A model generated the notes under the pieces. That model was given only the letters and a program-made list of their open reading frames with translations. It ran no database searches and was not told where the DNA came from. This document shows positions 46,396 through 55,368 of a stretch of 64,000 bases of DNA, one piece after another (position 1 is the first letter of the stretch; every line of letters begins with the position of its first letter). A program made the translations under genes and the position numbers. The stretch spans positions 248,001-312,000 of the forward strand of contig NZ_PPSK01000003.1 of assembly GCF_002903165.1 (NCBI RefSeq), given 5' to 3'. This stretch comes from Halopseudomonas oceani. GTDB taxonomy: Bacteria; Pseudomonadota; Gammaproteobacteria; Pseudomonadales; Pseudomonadaceae.

Positions 46396-47031
46396 TCAGT
46401 TTGCCTTCATATCCCGCTCAGCCGCCGACAGACTGGCGATAAACCCTTCGCGCTGGAAGATTCGCTCCATATAGTCCAGCAACGGCTTGGCCTGCTTCGG
46501 CAGCTCCACACCCAGTTCCGGCAGACGCCACAAGATCGGCGCGATACAGCAATCCACCAGACTAAACTCTTCACTCATGAAGAACGGCATCTCAGCAAAC
46601 ACCGGAGCAACCCCAATCAGGCTCTCACGCAGCTCCTTACGTGCACGCGTCACTTCGGCAGAGCTGCTCTTGGGATCAACGATAACATCCACCAGACGGC
46701 ACCAGTCACGCTGTACGCGATACATCAGCAGACGGCTGTTGGCCCGCGCCACCGGATATACCGGCAACAGCGGAGGGTGCGGGAAACGCTCGTCGAGGTA
46801 CTCCATCATGATGCTCGACTCGTAAAGAACGAGATCACGATCAAGCAGCGTCGGAACGCTGTTATAGGGATTATTCTCGGCTAACTCCTGCGGATGATCG
46901 CCAGGTTCGACGTTAATCACGTCAACGGTAACCCCCTTTTCTGCCAGCACTATTCTGACCCGGTGACAGTAGTGATCACGGGGATCCGAGAAAAATGCCA
47001 TGGAGGAACGCTTGTTGGCGGTTACGCCCAT
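46396..47031 (-). CDS. sspA: Stringent starvation protein A
   Basis: RNA-polymerase-associated regulator with a glutathione-S-transferase fold, acting in stationary phase and virulence control. The 211-residue protein begins [20 protein letters not shown] and has [40 protein letters not shown] and a C-terminal helical domain. ATG at 47029-47031. First gene of sspAB. The leader holds a strong hairpin at 47064-47082, and the promoter has a perfect TATAAT. Confidence 0.96.
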   Translation of the reverse strand: MGVTANKRSSMAFFSDPRDHYCHRVRIVLAEKGVTVDVINVEPGDHPQELAENNPYNSVPTLLDRDLVLYESSIMMEYLDERFPHPPLLPVYPVARANSRLLMYRVQRDWCRLVDVIVDPKSSSAEVTRARKELRESLIGVAPVFAEMPFFMSEEFSLVDCCIAPILWRLPELGVELPKQAKPLLDYMERIFQREGFIASLSAAERDMKAN

Positions 47032-47063
47032 ATGTAAACCCTCATCCTTATTCGGACTGCGGC

Positions 47064-47082
47064 AGGTGCCAGACTGGCACCT
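47064..47082 (-). other. Hairpin in the sspA leader
   Basis: A perfect 8-base-pair stem AGGTGCCA-GTC-TGGCACCT on the minus strand lies between the predicted sspA transcription start and the ATG, 33 bases upstream of the start codon. It could stabilise the transcript or regulate it; no U-run follows, so it is not a terminator. Confidence 0.45.
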
Positions 47083-47124
47083 AAAAGCACAAAGCGCGCA
47101 GCGGGGCCGCGCGCGCAGAGCGCC

Positions 47125-47130
47125 ATTATA
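47125..47130 (-). promoter_or_regulatory. -10 element of the sspA promoter
   Basis: A perfect TATAAT on the minus strand, about 95 bases before the sspA start codon. There is no good -35 at 16-18 bases; that position falls inside the petABC terminator stem. Confidence 0.5.
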
Positions 47131-47142
47131 CCCCAGAAACAA

Positions 47143-47167
47143 GTGCGCGCCCTCAAGGGGCGCGCAC
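47143..47167 (-). terminator. Probable terminator of petABC
   Basis: A perfect 10-base-pair, GC-rich stem GTGCGCGCCC-CTTGA-GGGCGCGCAC is followed by TTGTTT on the minus strand, 22 bases after the petC stop. The U-tract is short, so efficiency is uncertain. Confidence 0.65.
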
Positions 47168-47189
47168 GGATCATCTGAACCTCAGAAGA

Positions 47190-47978
47190 TCAATGGACAT
47201 CTCGCCAGTATTCACGCTTCAGCAGATACGCAAATACAAACAGGAAGGCCAGATACAGCAGCACGTATACACCAATACGATGACGCTCCAGCTTGACCGG
47301 ATCAGCCGAGTAAGCCAGGAAGCTAACCAGGTTGCGAACCGTAGTATCAAACTCTTCCTCGGTCTGAGTACCTGTGTTCGGAACCACGGTCAGGACATCG
47401 CACTGCTCCTGCTTCATCACGTCGCCACTGAGAGTGTCACGCATGATCTTACCGCTTTCGTCTTTGACCGGCATGGCCTTGCAGCCGATAACCTGACGAC
47501 CCTGCAGCTCGGCCAGCACATTTGGCATACCCACGTTCGGGAATACCTTGTTGTTGGCGCCCAGCGGACGGGACGGATCTTCATAGAAGGTACGCAGATA
47601 GGTGTAGAGCCAATCGGTACCGCGAACACGGGCAACCAAGGTCAGGTCCGGCGGAGCCGCACCAAACCACTTTTTGGCGTCAGCACTGCGCATGCCGTTC
47701 TTCATGTGATCACCGATCAGAGTGCCTTCGGTGAAAACCAGGTTATCGAGCATCAACTGCTCAGGGATACCCAGGTCAGTCGCAACACGCTCATAACGCT
47801 GGTACTGCGCAGAGTGGCACCCCATGCAATAGTTGGCGAAGGTCCGCGCGCCATCCTGCAGAGCGGCCTTGTCAGTGATATCAACATTTGCTTCATCTAG
47901 GTGATAGCCAGCACCACCCGCCGCAAACGCGACGGTCGGAACCAGAGCAAACATCAGGGCAATCAGTTGTTTTTTCAT
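47190..47978 (-). CDS. petC: Ubiquinol-cytochrome c reductase, cytochrome c1
   Basis: Haem c subunit of the bc1 complex that passes electrons to cytochrome c. The 262-residue protein has a signal peptide (MKKQLIALMFALVPTVAFAA), the haem-binding motif CMGCH (C51, C54, H55), the axial-ligand region around VGMPNVLAELQG and a C-terminal membrane anchor (about 234-253). It is a dedicated cytochrome c1, not fused to cytochrome b. ATG at 47976-47978 overlaps the petB stop. Confidence 0.96.
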   Translation of the reverse strand: MKKQLIALMFALVPTVAFAAGGAGYHLDEANVDITDKAALQDGARTFANYCMGCHSAQYQRYERVATDLGIPEQLMLDNLVFTEGTLIGDHMKNGMRSADAKKWFGAAPPDLTLVARVRGTDWLYTYLRTFYEDPSRPLGANNKVFPNVGMPNVLAELQGRQVIGCKAMPVKDESGKIMRDTLSGDVMKQEQCDVLTVVPNTGTQTEEEFDTTVRNLVSFLAYSADPVKLERHRIGVYVLLYLAFLFVFAYLLKREYWRDVH

Positions 47979-49201
47979 TAGCCAGTAACCCTCTCCGGAA
48001 CCGGTTTGGTCTTCTCCATCCGGGTGTAGAACGGCATCAGGATAAAGAAGGCGAAATACAGAACGGTACACACCTGCGACAGCAACGTACGACCCGGAGT
48101 GGACGGGATAGCACCCAATACACCGAGAATCACGAAACACACGCAGAAGATGACCAGCCACAACTTGCTCATCCAGCCCTTATAGCGGATGGAGCGAACC
48201 GGGCTACGGTCCAGCCAGGGCAGCACAAACAGCACCGCGATCGCCGCACCCATCGCCAGAACGCCCGGGAAGGCAGAGCCGGCAATCGACGGAACAGCAC
48301 GGAGAATCGCGTAGAACGGAGTGAAGTACCAGACCGGAGCGATGTGGTCAGGCGTTTTCAACTGGTTGGCGATTTCAAAGTTCGGCTTCTCAAGGAAGTA
48401 ACCCCCCATCTCCGGGAAGAAGAACACGATGGCGCAGAATACGAACAGGAAGACCACCACACCAACGATATCCTTCACGGTGTAGTACGGGTGGAAGGCG
48501 ATGCCGTCCAGCGGCTTGCCATTCTCATCCTTGAACTTCTTGATATCGATACCATCCGGGTTGTTGGAGCCCACTTCGTGCAGCGCGATGATGTGCAGCA
48601 CAACCAGCCCCAGCAGCACGATCGGCAGTGCGATAACGTGCAGCGCGAAGAAGCGGTTCAGGGTGATACCGGAGATCAGGAAGTCACCACGTACCCATTG
48701 CGCCAGATCCGGACCAATGAACGGAATAGCACCGAACAGGGAGATGATCACCTGGGCACCCCAGTAGGACATCTGACCCCAGGGCAGCAGGTAACCCATA
48801 AAGGCTTCACCCATCAGCACCAGATAGATCAGCATACCGAACAGCCAGATCAGCTCACGCGGCTTCTGATAGGAGCCGTACATCAGACCCCGCAGCATGT
48901 GCAGATAGACCACTACGAAGAACGCAGAGGCGCCAGTAGAGTGCAGATAACGCAGCAGCCAGCCGTACTCGACATCGCGCATGATGTACTCGACCGAGGC
49001 AAACGCGCCCTGTGCAGAGGGCTCGTAGCTCATGGTCAGCCAGATACCGGTAACCAGCTGGTTTACCAACACCAGCATGGCCAGAGAGCCAAAGAAGTAG
49101 AAGAAGTTGAAGTTTTTGGGCGCGTAGTACTTGGTCAGGTGATCTTCCATCACCTGAGTGACGGACATCCGCTCGTTCACCCATTGCATCAATTTATTCA
49201 T
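47978..49201 (-). CDS. petB: Ubiquinol-cytochrome c reductase, cytochrome b
   Basis: Membrane core of complex III with two b haems and the quinol and quinone sites. The 407-residue protein begins MNKLMQWVNERMSVTQVMED, has RYLHSTGASAFFVVVYLHML with haem-ligand histidines, GYLLPWGQMSYWGAQVI, the second histidine pair (FFALHVIALPIVLLGLVVLH) and the Qo-site motif around PEMGG-type PEW replacement (FFPEMGGYF; PDHIAPVWYF). ATG at 49199-49201 overlaps the petA stop (TGATG). Confidence 0.96.
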   Translation of the reverse strand: MNKLMQWVNERMSVTQVMEDHLTKYYAPKNFNFFYFFGSLAMLVLVNQLVTGIWLTMSYEPSAQGAFASVEYIMRDVEYGWLLRYLHSTGASAFFVVVYLHMLRGLMYGSYQKPRELIWLFGMLIYLVLMGEAFMGYLLPWGQMSYWGAQVIISLFGAIPFIGPDLAQWVRGDFLISGITLNRFFALHVIALPIVLLGLVVLHIIALHEVGSNNPDGIDIKKFKDENGKPLDGIAFHPYYTVKDIVGVVVFLFVFCAIVFFFPEMGGYFLEKPNFEIANQLKTPDHIAPVWYFTPFYAILRAVPSIAGSAFPGVLAMGAAIAVLFVLPWLDRSPVRSIRYKGWMSKLWLVIFCVCFVILGVLGAIPSTPGRTLLSQVCTVLYFAFFILMPFYTRMEKTKPVPERVTG

Positions 49202-49794
49202 CAGGCGCTCTCCTGATCCACGCCGATCACGATTACGTCATCAGACTCATATGAATAGGGTGGTACCGGAAGATTCAGGGGCGCGGGCTGGCCCTTGAAG
49301 ACACGACCGGACATGTCGTAGTGGGAACCATGGCATGGGCAGAAATAACCACCCTTCCAATCCGCACCCATGTCAGCAGAAGCGACTTCAGGCTTGAACA
49401 GAGGAGAGCAGCCAAGGTGAGTACAAACACCCATGACCACCAGCAACTCCGGCTTGATCGCACGGGTTTTACCATCAACATAAGCCGGCTGATTGGAGGC
49501 CTCGGAATGCGGATCCGCCACCTCGGAATCGGTTTCATCCAGCAGCGCGAGGGCTTCAGCCGTCCGATGCGAAACAAACACGGGCTGCCCGCGCCATTCC
49601 ACAACGATCTGCTGTCCCAGCTCGATCTTGCTGATATTCACCTTTACCGGCGCACCAGCCGCTTTGGCTCGAGCGCTCGGGAACCAGGCCCCCACAAAGG
49701 GGACTGCGGCCCCTACTGCTCCGGCGGCACCTACCACACTTGTGGCGGCCACCAGGAAGCGACGCCGGCCATTATTCACGCCGTCATTACTCAT
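49201..49794 (-). CDS. petA: Ubiquinol-cytochrome c reductase, Rieske iron-sulfur subunit
   Basis: Carries the 2Fe-2S cluster that takes the first electron from ubiquinol. The 197-residue protein has a twin-arginine signal (NNGRRRFLVAATSV, residues 8-20) with a membrane helix, and the cluster motifs CTHLGC (C124, H126, C129) and CPCHGS (C152, C154, H155). ATG at 49792-49794 with GGGAGA upstream is preferred over the in-frame ATG at 49809. First gene of petABC. Confidence 0.96.
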   Translation of the reverse strand: MSNDGVNNGRRRFLVAATSVVGAAGAVGAAVPFVGAWFPSARAKAAGAPVKVNISKIELGQQIVVEWRGQPVFVSHRTAEALALLDETDSEVADPHSEASNQPAYVDGKTRAIKPELLVVMGVCTHLGCSPLFKPEVASADMGADWKGGYFCPCHGSHYDMSGRVFKGQPAPLNLPVPPYSYESDDVIVIGVDQESA

Positions 49795-49876
49795 CCAGTC
49801 GTCTCCCATCAGCTAATTTCTGGACCTTTTTAGAAGGCCTTTTGAAGTGTTGAACAGCCTGCACAAAATGAAACCG

Positions 49877-49905
49877 ATGGTAATGAAAAACCCCTTTTTT
49901 GACAA
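49877..49905 (-). promoter_or_regulatory. Probable promoter of petABC
   Basis: On the minus strand TTGTCA (49905-49900), 17 bases, TACCAT (49882-49877), about 80 bases before petA. Confidence 0.5.
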
Positions 49906-50006
49906 GGTGATATCCACTCCCAGCACGCTCAACACTATACCGAATTCGCGCCCAATCAGGGACTTGCATCTAACCATAGCAGGCGCGACACCTTGCCGCA
50001 GATACG

Positions 50007-50044
50007 AAAACGCCCGGCACTCCTTCCGGAGCCCGGGCGTTTTG
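50007..50044 (-). terminator. Terminator of rplM-rpsI
   Basis: On the minus strand AAAACGCCCGGGCTCCGG pairs with a matching 3' arm ending CCGGGCGTTTT, 15 bases after the rpsI stop. The stem ends in TTTT. Confidence 0.8.
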
Positions 50045-50059
50045 CAGCGCAATACGAGA

Positions 50060-50452
50060 TTAACGCTTGGAGTACTGCGGACGCTTACGCGCTTTGCGCA
50101 GACCCACTTTCTTACGCTCAACTTCACGAGCGTCACGGGTAACATAACCCGCTTTGCGCAGCTCGCCGCGCAGTGTTTCGTCGTATTCCATCAGCGCACG
50201 AGTGATGCCGTGACGGATGGCGCCAGCCTGACCGGAGATACCACCGCCGCTGACAGTCACGTAGACGTCAAACTTCTCGGTGCTCTCGGTCAGCTCGAGC
50301 GGCTGACGAACAATCATGCGAGCTGTTTCGCGACCGAAGAAGTTCTCCAGGCTGCGATTGTTGATGGAAATATTGCCAGAACCCGGACGCAGGAATACGC
50401 GAGCGGTGGCAGTTTTACGACGGCCAGTGCCGTAGTTTTGTGTCGCCGACAT
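50060..50452 (-). CDS. rpsI: 30S ribosomal protein S9
   Basis: Small-subunit protein whose C-terminal tail contacts P-site tRNA. The 130-residue sequence starts [20 protein letters not shown] and ends [17 protein letters not shown] at 50450-50452. It follows rplM by 10 bases in the universal L13-S9 operon. Confidence 0.98.
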   Translation of the reverse strand: MSATQNYGTGRRKTATARVFLRPGSGNISINNRSLENFFGRETARMIVRQPLELTESTEKFDVYVTVSGGGISGQAGAIRHGITRALMEYDETLRGELRKAGYVTRDAREVERKKVGLRKARKRPQYSKR

Positions 50453-50462
50453 GGTGAACTCC

Positions 50463-50891
50463 TTAGATCTTCAGTTCTTGGGGCTGTTGTGCAGCATGCG
50501 GATGAGAAGCGCCTTTATAGACCTTCATCTTCCGGTACATTGCACGACCCAGGGGGTTCTTAGGCAACATGCCTTTGACAGCAGACTCGATAACACGCTC
50601 AGGAGCGCGCTGGATCAGCTTTTCAAAGTTGATGGACTTGATACCACCCGGGAAACCGGAGTGGCTGTAGTACATCTTGTCCTGAACCTTGTTACCGGTT
50701 ACGTGTACTTTCTCGGCATTGATGATGACGATGTAGTCACCGGTATCAACGTGAGGGGTGTATTCGGGCTTGTGCTTGCCGCGCAGACGTGAAGCAACCT
50801 CGGTTGCCAGACGACCCAGAGTCAGACCACTGGCGTCGACGACGTACCAATCACGTTTTACGGTTTCAGGTTTTGCGCTGAAGGTTTTCAT
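50463..50891 (-). CDS. rplM: 50S ribosomal protein L13
   Basis: Early-assembling large-subunit protein. The 142-residue sequence begins [20 protein letters not shown] and has YFPGGIKS-type [20 protein letters not shown] and [23 protein letters not shown] at 50889-50891. In E. coli, L13 represses its own operon through the mRNA leader; the leader here is about 35 bases by the predicted promoter. Confidence 0.98.
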   Translation of the reverse strand: MKTFSAKPETVKRDWYVVDASGLTLGRLATEVASRLRGKHKPEYTPHVDTGDYIVIINAEKVHVTGNKVQDKMYYSHSGFPGGIKSINFEKLIQRAPERVIESAVKGMLPKNPLGRAMYRKMKVYKGASHPHAAQQPQELKI

Positions 50892-50932
50892 TAATCCTAG
50901 CCTCAGAGGCCGCTTTCAAAAGAAGACGGCAA

Positions 50933-50961
50933 ATCTTACAGAGTGAAATGTGTTTTTACAA
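50933..50961 (-). promoter_or_regulatory. Possible promoter of rplM-rpsI
   Basis: On the minus strand TTGTAA (50961-50956), 17 bases, TAAGAT (50938-50933), four of six matches at each box. The 264-base gap from rplM to the reductase gene holds nothing else I recognise. Confidence 0.45.
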
Positions 50962-51155
50962 GACAACAAAGCCTAGAACAGACACTCAGTGGGGGCTGCG
51001 TGGGTCTGGGTGGCATCTGTGCTGTAAACAACAACGACAGGCTAGGCATCCTGTCGAAAGTGGCGGGCATTATGCCAATCAGCAAAAAAAATACAACCCT
51101 TATTTACCCTGATGATCAATAATGAACCGTCCTTTCGGCAACCAAGGAGCTCTCC

Positions 51156-52196
51156 ATGCAATACCGCCCTCTCGGCCGCAGCAACCTCAAGGTCAGCGCC
51201 CTTTGTCTCGGCACCATGACCTGGGGCGAACAAAACACCCAGCAGGAAGCCTTTGCACAGATTGACCGCGCGCGCGATGCCGGCGTCAACTTCATCGATA
51301 CCGCCGAAATGTATCCGGTGCCACCCAAGGGAGATACCTACGGCGCAACCGAGACCATCATCGGCAATTTCTTCCAGCAGCGTGGCGGGCGCGACAAGTG
51401 GATCCTTGCCAGCAAGATTGCCGGCCCGGGCAACGGGCTAAGCTACCTGCGCGACGGCCGCACTCGCTTCACTCGCGCCCATATCGACCAGGCCATCGAT
51501 GGCAGCCTCAAGCGCCTGCAGACCGACTACATCGATCTCTATCAGCTCCACTGGCCAGACCGGCAAACCAATTTCTTTGGCCAACTCGGCTATCGCCACA
51601 ATCCGGACGACGAGCTGACCTCGTTCGAAGACACCCTTGAGGCCCTGGACAACCTGATCAAGGCTGGCAAAGTCCGCCATGTCGGCCTGTCGAACGAAAC
51701 ACCCTGGGGCGTCAGTCGCTTTCTGCACCTGGCCGAATCCCGTGGCTGGCCGCGCATGGTCTCGATCCAGAACCCCTACAACCTGCTCAACCGCACCTAC
51801 GAAGTCGGCCTCGCCGAGATGTCGATGCGTGAACAGATCGGCCTGCTCGCCTACTCGCCACTGGCCTTTGGTGTGCTGACCGGCAAGTACCTCAACGGCC
51901 TGCGACCGGAGAAGGCGCGAATCACCCTCTTCGAGCGCTTTGTACGCTACAGCAACCCGCAAGCCCAAAAGGCCTGTGCCCGGTATGTTCAGCTCTCCCG
52001 CGACCATGGTATGGACCCGGCGCAGATGGCACTGGCGTTTGTCACCCGTCAGCCGTTCGTCACCAGCAACATCATCGGCGCCACCAACATGGATCAGCTC
52101 AATCGCAACCTGAGCAGCATCAACATGGGCCTGACCGACAGCGTGCTGCAGGCCATTTCCGAAATCCATCAGAGCCAGCCCAACCCGGCGCCCTGA
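51156..52196 (+). CDS. tas: Aldo/keto reductase (Tas family)
   Basis: NADP(H)-dependent oxidoreductase; physiological substrate unknown. The 346-residue protein begins MQYRPLGRSNLKVSALCLGT, has the catalytic Asp and Tyr in NFIDTAEMYPVPPKGDTYGA, the Lys in WILASKIAG, the His in YQLHWPDR, and the NADP-binding end FVTSNIIGATNMDQLNRNL. It is the Tas type by the MYPVPP segment. ATG at 51156 with AAGGAGC upstream. It is divergent from rplM, as the corresponding gene is in P. aeruginosa. Confidence 0.9.
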   Translation: MQYRPLGRSNLKVSALCLGTMTWGEQNTQQEAFAQIDRARDAGVNFIDTAEMYPVPPKGDTYGATETIIGNFFQQRGGRDKWILASKIAGPGNGLSYLRDGRTRFTRAHIDQAIDGSLKRLQTDYIDLYQLHWPDRQTNFFGQLGYRHNPDDELTSFEDTLEALDNLIKAGKVRHVGLSNETPWGVSRFLHLAESRGWPRMVSIQNPYNLLNRTYEVGLAEMSMREQIGLLAYSPLAFGVLTGKYLNGLRPEKARITLFERFVRYSNPQAQKACARYVQLSRDHGMDPAQMALAFVTRQPFVTSNIIGATNMDQLNRNLSSINMGLTDSVLQAISEIHQSQPNPAP

Positions 52197-52201
52197 TCCC
52201 A

Positions 52202-52225
52202 GCGGCCGCCCACCCGGGCGGCCGC
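52202..52225 (+). terminator. Possible terminator of tas
   Basis: A perfect 10-base-pair stem GCGGCCGCCC-ACCC-GGGCGGCCGC lies 5 bases after the tas stop. It is followed by CTCTTG, a poor T-tract, so termination is uncertain. Confidence 0.5.
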
Positions 52226-52317
52226 CTCTTGACCCCACTGTCTCCGTCGTTAGACACTGACTGCATACGGCTATTTCTGCCATATCTGTCCGAATCAACC
52301 TATAACGACAATAAAAA

Positions 52318-53334
52318 ATGCCCAACCAAACTGCAGAGCCGCTGAGACAGGTTGCAATTCTCGCGACCGACTTCACGGTCACTTCTACCCTGTCTCAGGC
52401 CAGAGATGTCTTCTATATGGCCAGCCTCAATACCGGCCGCCAACTTGGCCAAGGCCTGACCCCCGGCTTTGAGGTACTGACGGTCACCCCTGACGGACAA
52501 CCTGCAACGGGCTTCAGCAAGGACCCAATTCACGCAGAAGCCAGCATTGTCGATGTAGAACCACAACTGATCATCCTGCCCTCTTTCTGGGCCGACTTTG
52601 ACTTGCTGCAGACGCAGTACCCGCAAATCTGTCCCTGGCTGCAGCAACAGAGCCAGCGTGGCGCCCTGATTGGCGCCGTTGCCCTCGGCGCGTTCTGGCC
52701 TGCCGCAGGGGGTCTGCTGGACGGCCGCGAAGCAACCACCTACTGGCGCTTTCATGACGAGTACCGCCAGCGATTTCCCGCCGTCGAGCTGCAGCGCGAC
52801 AAGCACCTGACCGACGCCGGACAGGTGCTCTGCGCCGCCGGAATCAGCTCAGCGCGCGACCTGTTTGTGCACCTTGCCGAGCGCCTGTGCAGCCCTGAAG
52901 TGTCCCGCACACTCGCCCGGGACGCGTACTACGAGGTGCAGCGCAACTACACGCCGGGCGTCATCGGCTTTGGCGGCCAGAAGTTGCACCATGACCTGCC
53001 AATTCTGCAGATTCAGCAGTGGCTGGAGCAGCACTTTGCAGAGAAATTTCGCTTTGAGGATGTGGCCAGCCGTCACGGCATGAGCATTCGCAACTTCATG
53101 CGCCGCTTCCACCAGGCCACCGGAGACAAACCGCTGCACTACCTGCAGCGCTTGCGGATCGAGATGGCCAAAACGCTGCTGGTAACCAGCAACCAGAGCA
53201 TCAAAACCATCAGCTACGAGATAGGCTACGACGACGCCAGTTTCTTCGCACGCCTGTTCCGCCAGCATACTGGCATGTCGCCCAACCAGTATCGCCGCGC
53301 CTACCTGCAGGGCAGCCGCGAACCGACAGCCTGA
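52318..53334 (+). CDS. GlxA-type transcriptional regulator (DJ-1/PfpI domain plus AraC HTH)
   Basis: Transcription factor, probably sensing a small amine or amide metabolite. The 338-residue protein has an N-terminal class I glutamine-amidotransferase-like domain (about 10-190). The nucleophile-elbow region reads LIGAVALGAFWPAAGGLLDG, with Ala and no cysteine where a catalytic Cys would stand, so it is likely a binding domain only. The C-terminal AraC/XylS double helix-turn-helix (about 225-330) reads FRFEDVASRHGMSIRNFMRR and IKTISYEIGYDDASFFARLF. The ATG at 52318 has a weak ribosome binding site. Target genes are not evident from neighbours. Confidence 0.88.
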   Translation: MPNQTAEPLRQVAILATDFTVTSTLSQARDVFYMASLNTGRQLGQGLTPGFEVLTVTPDGQPATGFSKDPIHAEASIVDVEPQLIILPSFWADFDLLQTQYPQICPWLQQQSQRGALIGAVALGAFWPAAGGLLDGREATTYWRFHDEYRQRFPAVELQRDKHLTDAGQVLCAAGISSARDLFVHLAERLCSPEVSRTLARDAYYEVQRNYTPGVIGFGGQKLHHDLPILQIQQWLEQHFAEKFRFEDVASRHGMSIRNFMRRFHQATGDKPLHYLQRLRIEMAKTLLVTSNQSIKTISYEIGYDDASFFARLFRQHTGMSPNQYRRAYLQGSREPTA

Positions 53335-53335
53335 G

Positions 53336-54427
53336 TCAGGGCTTGTGCGGACGCGCGAGAAATTCGTGTGACTGCATTTCCAGCAAACGACTCAGCGTGC
53401 GCTGAAACTCGAAGTCCAGCCGACCACCGGCGTAGAGGTCCTTGAGCGGCACCTCGGCAGAGAGAATGAGTTTGACGTTACGGTCATAGAACTCGTCGAC
53501 CAGATTGATGAAGCGACGCGCCATATCATCCTTGGCGGTACTCATCTGTTCGACGTTGGAAATCAGCACCGCGTGAAAGATGCGTCCCAGCTCGATGTAG
53601 TCGTTCTGACTGCGAGGGCCGTCACACAGGGCACGAAACTCGAACCAGGCAACATCCTCACACACCCGTACCGACTGAATCGGACGGTTTTCGATGATCA
53701 GCTCCTCACCCTCAACAACCTCGTTAAGGTCCGGAACCAGACTGTCGAAGCTGCGCTTCAGACTGGCATAGGCGTCGCAATCGAGTGGGCAGTGGTACAG
53801 CTCGGCCTGCTCCAGGGCACGCAATCGGTAATCAACGCCATTGTCCACGTTGACGACCTCGGTGCAGCTGTTGAGCAATGCGATAGCCGGGAGGAAGCGC
53901 GCACGTTGCAGGCCATCCTTATACAACCCGTCAGGCACGATATTGGAGGTCGCCACCAGGGTTACCCCCTGCGCAAACAACTCTTCCATCAGGCTGCCCA
54001 GAATCATCGCATCGGTAATATCAGAGACAAAAAACTCGTCAAAACAGATGACTCGCGCCTCACTGGCAAACTGCGCTGCGATTAGCTTGAGCGGGTTCTT
54101 CTCCCCTTTCAGCGCCTTCAGTTCGTGATGAACGCGCTGCATAAAGCGGTGAAAGTGCGTGCGCATCTTGCGCTCGAAGGGCAGAGCTTCAAAAAAGGTA
54201 TCGACCAGATAGGTCTTGCCGCGCCCTACACCACCCCAAAAATACAGGCCTTTGACCGGCTCCGGCTTGCGCTTGCGAAACCGCCCGAAAAAACCCGTGC
54301 GCTCGCCCTCACTGCGAATCAGGTCATCGAATAACCGCTGCAGATGCTGAACCGCGCGTTCCTGCGCAGGATCATGAAAGAAGTCAGGACGCTGAAGATC
54401 GGCCTTGTATCGTTCAAGGGGAGACAT
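53336..54427 (-). CDS. zapE: Cell division ATPase ZapE (AFG1 family)
   Basis: AAA+ type ATPase that associates with the Z-ring in E. coli. The 363-residue protein begins MSPLERYKADLQRPDFFHDP, with Walker A GGVGRGKT (65-72), Walker B VICFDEFFVSDITDAMIL near residue 130, and ATSNIVPDGLYKDGLQRARF as sensor-like motif. ATG at 54425-54427; a GTG two codons earlier is also in frame. Converges with the AraC-type gene with one base between them. Confidence 0.94.
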   Translation of the reverse strand: MSPLERYKADLQRPDFFHDPAQERAVQHLQRLFDDLIRSEGERTGFFGRFRKRKPEPVKGLYFWGGVGRGKTYLVDTFFEALPFERKMRTHFHRFMQRVHHELKALKGEKNPLKLIAAQFASEARVICFDEFFVSDITDAMILGSLMEELFAQGVTLVATSNIVPDGLYKDGLQRARFLPAIALLNSCTEVVNVDNGVDYRLRALEQAELYHCPLDCDAYASLKRSFDSLVPDLNEVVEGEELIIENRPIQSVRVCEDVAWFEFRALCDGPRSQNDYIELGRIFHAVLISNVEQMSTAKDDMARRFINLVDEFYDRNVKLILSAEVPLKDLYAGGRLDFEFQRTLSRLLEMQSHEFLARPHKP

Positions 54428-54492
54428 GCACACAATACCAGTAGGGACATCGAAGGGAGCGATACTCTAACCCCAGCATCCTCCCTTGGCAA

Positions 54493-55125
54493 TCAGGCCT
54501 GATCCGTCAAAACCCGCTCCACCTCGGCTTTGAGCGGCACCAGCTTGCCGTGGAAGAAGTGCCCGGTGTCGGCAAAGCGGACAACCTCGGCCGCGCGCTC
54601 GTCGGCGAACGCGGCGTAAACAGCGGCCGGGGCGACAACGTCATCGTCCTCCCCCATCATCACGCTGACAGGCCCTGCCAGCGGCTTGAGCGCCGCGAAA
54701 TCCTGTTTTTCTACGGACGGCGCAACCAGCACCAGCCGCTCGGGCCATTGCGCCAGTCGCGTCGCGGCAGCCGCCGCGACAAAACCGCCAAAGGAGAAGC
54801 CCATCAGCCACAGACGCGATGTGCCTTCATGCTGCAACGCCCAGTCAATCACCGCCAGGCAGTCATCGACCTCGCCAACGCCATAATCGTGCTGCCCGGC
54901 GCTCGCCCCCACGCCGCGGAAGTTAAAACGCAGCGTACTGGCTCCCAGATCCCGTGCCGTACGCATCAGGGTGTGCACCACCTTATTCTGCATGGTGCCG
55001 CCCTGCACCGGGTTGGGATGACAGATCACCGCCAGCAACCCGGGCACCTCGCCACGGGTCAGCACCGCCTCCAGGGCACCACTCGGGCCTTCAATGACAA
55101 TCGACTCTTCACCTGCTCTGGACAT
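54493..55125 (-). CDS. Small alpha/beta hydrolase
   Basis: Serine hydrolase of unknown substrate. The 210-residue protein has the oxyanion-side motif CHPNPVQGGTMQNKVVHTL, the nucleophile elbow LMGFSFGGF (S111), a likely acid in MGEDDDVVAP (near residue 160) and the histidine in TGHFFHGKL (near 190). There is no signal peptide. It belongs to the family of short Pseudomonas and proteobacterial hydrolases with the CHPxPxxGGTMxNKVV signature. ATG at 55123-55125. It is near zapE, as in P. aeruginosa. Confidence 0.85.
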   Translation of the reverse strand: MSRAGEESIVIEGPSGALEAVLTRGEVPGLLAVICHPNPVQGGTMQNKVVHTLMRTARDLGASTLRFNFRGVGASAGQHDYGVGEVDDCLAVIDWALQHEGTSRLWLMGFSFGGFVAAAAATRLAQWPERLVLVAPSVEKQDFAALKPLAGPVSVMMGEDDDVVAPAAVYAAFADERAAEVVRFADTGHFFHGKLVPLKAEVERVLTDQA

Positions 55126-55368
55126 GACCGACTCCGTGACTACTGCGGGGGCTGGGGCGTCGCATCAGCGGAACCAGAGGGCGCTGCGACACTCAAACGC
55201 CATATTCTGAACCCTGCCTGACGACACTGACAAGTTGCCCGCACCCCACCATCGATTAGGTGCAAATGCCCTAGCCTTGGCCGGCAAATGTCGTTACCGT
55301 TACTACATGGTTCGGACAGGCAGCACCCGCTGGACTGATAGCACCAACCTAAAGATGAGGGACCCAAG

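Noticed and set aside
47888-49216. 442-codon open frame on the plus strand
   Set aside because: Antisense to petB and the petC start; the composition is that of a shadow frame.
51438-52382. 314-codon open frame on the minus strand
   Set aside because: Antisense to the aldo/keto reductase and the start of the AraC-type gene; no domain.
52840-53268. Minus-strand open frame inside the AraC-type gene (139 codons)
   Set aside because: Shadow of the DNA-binding domain; the plus-strand protein matches two families across its whole length.
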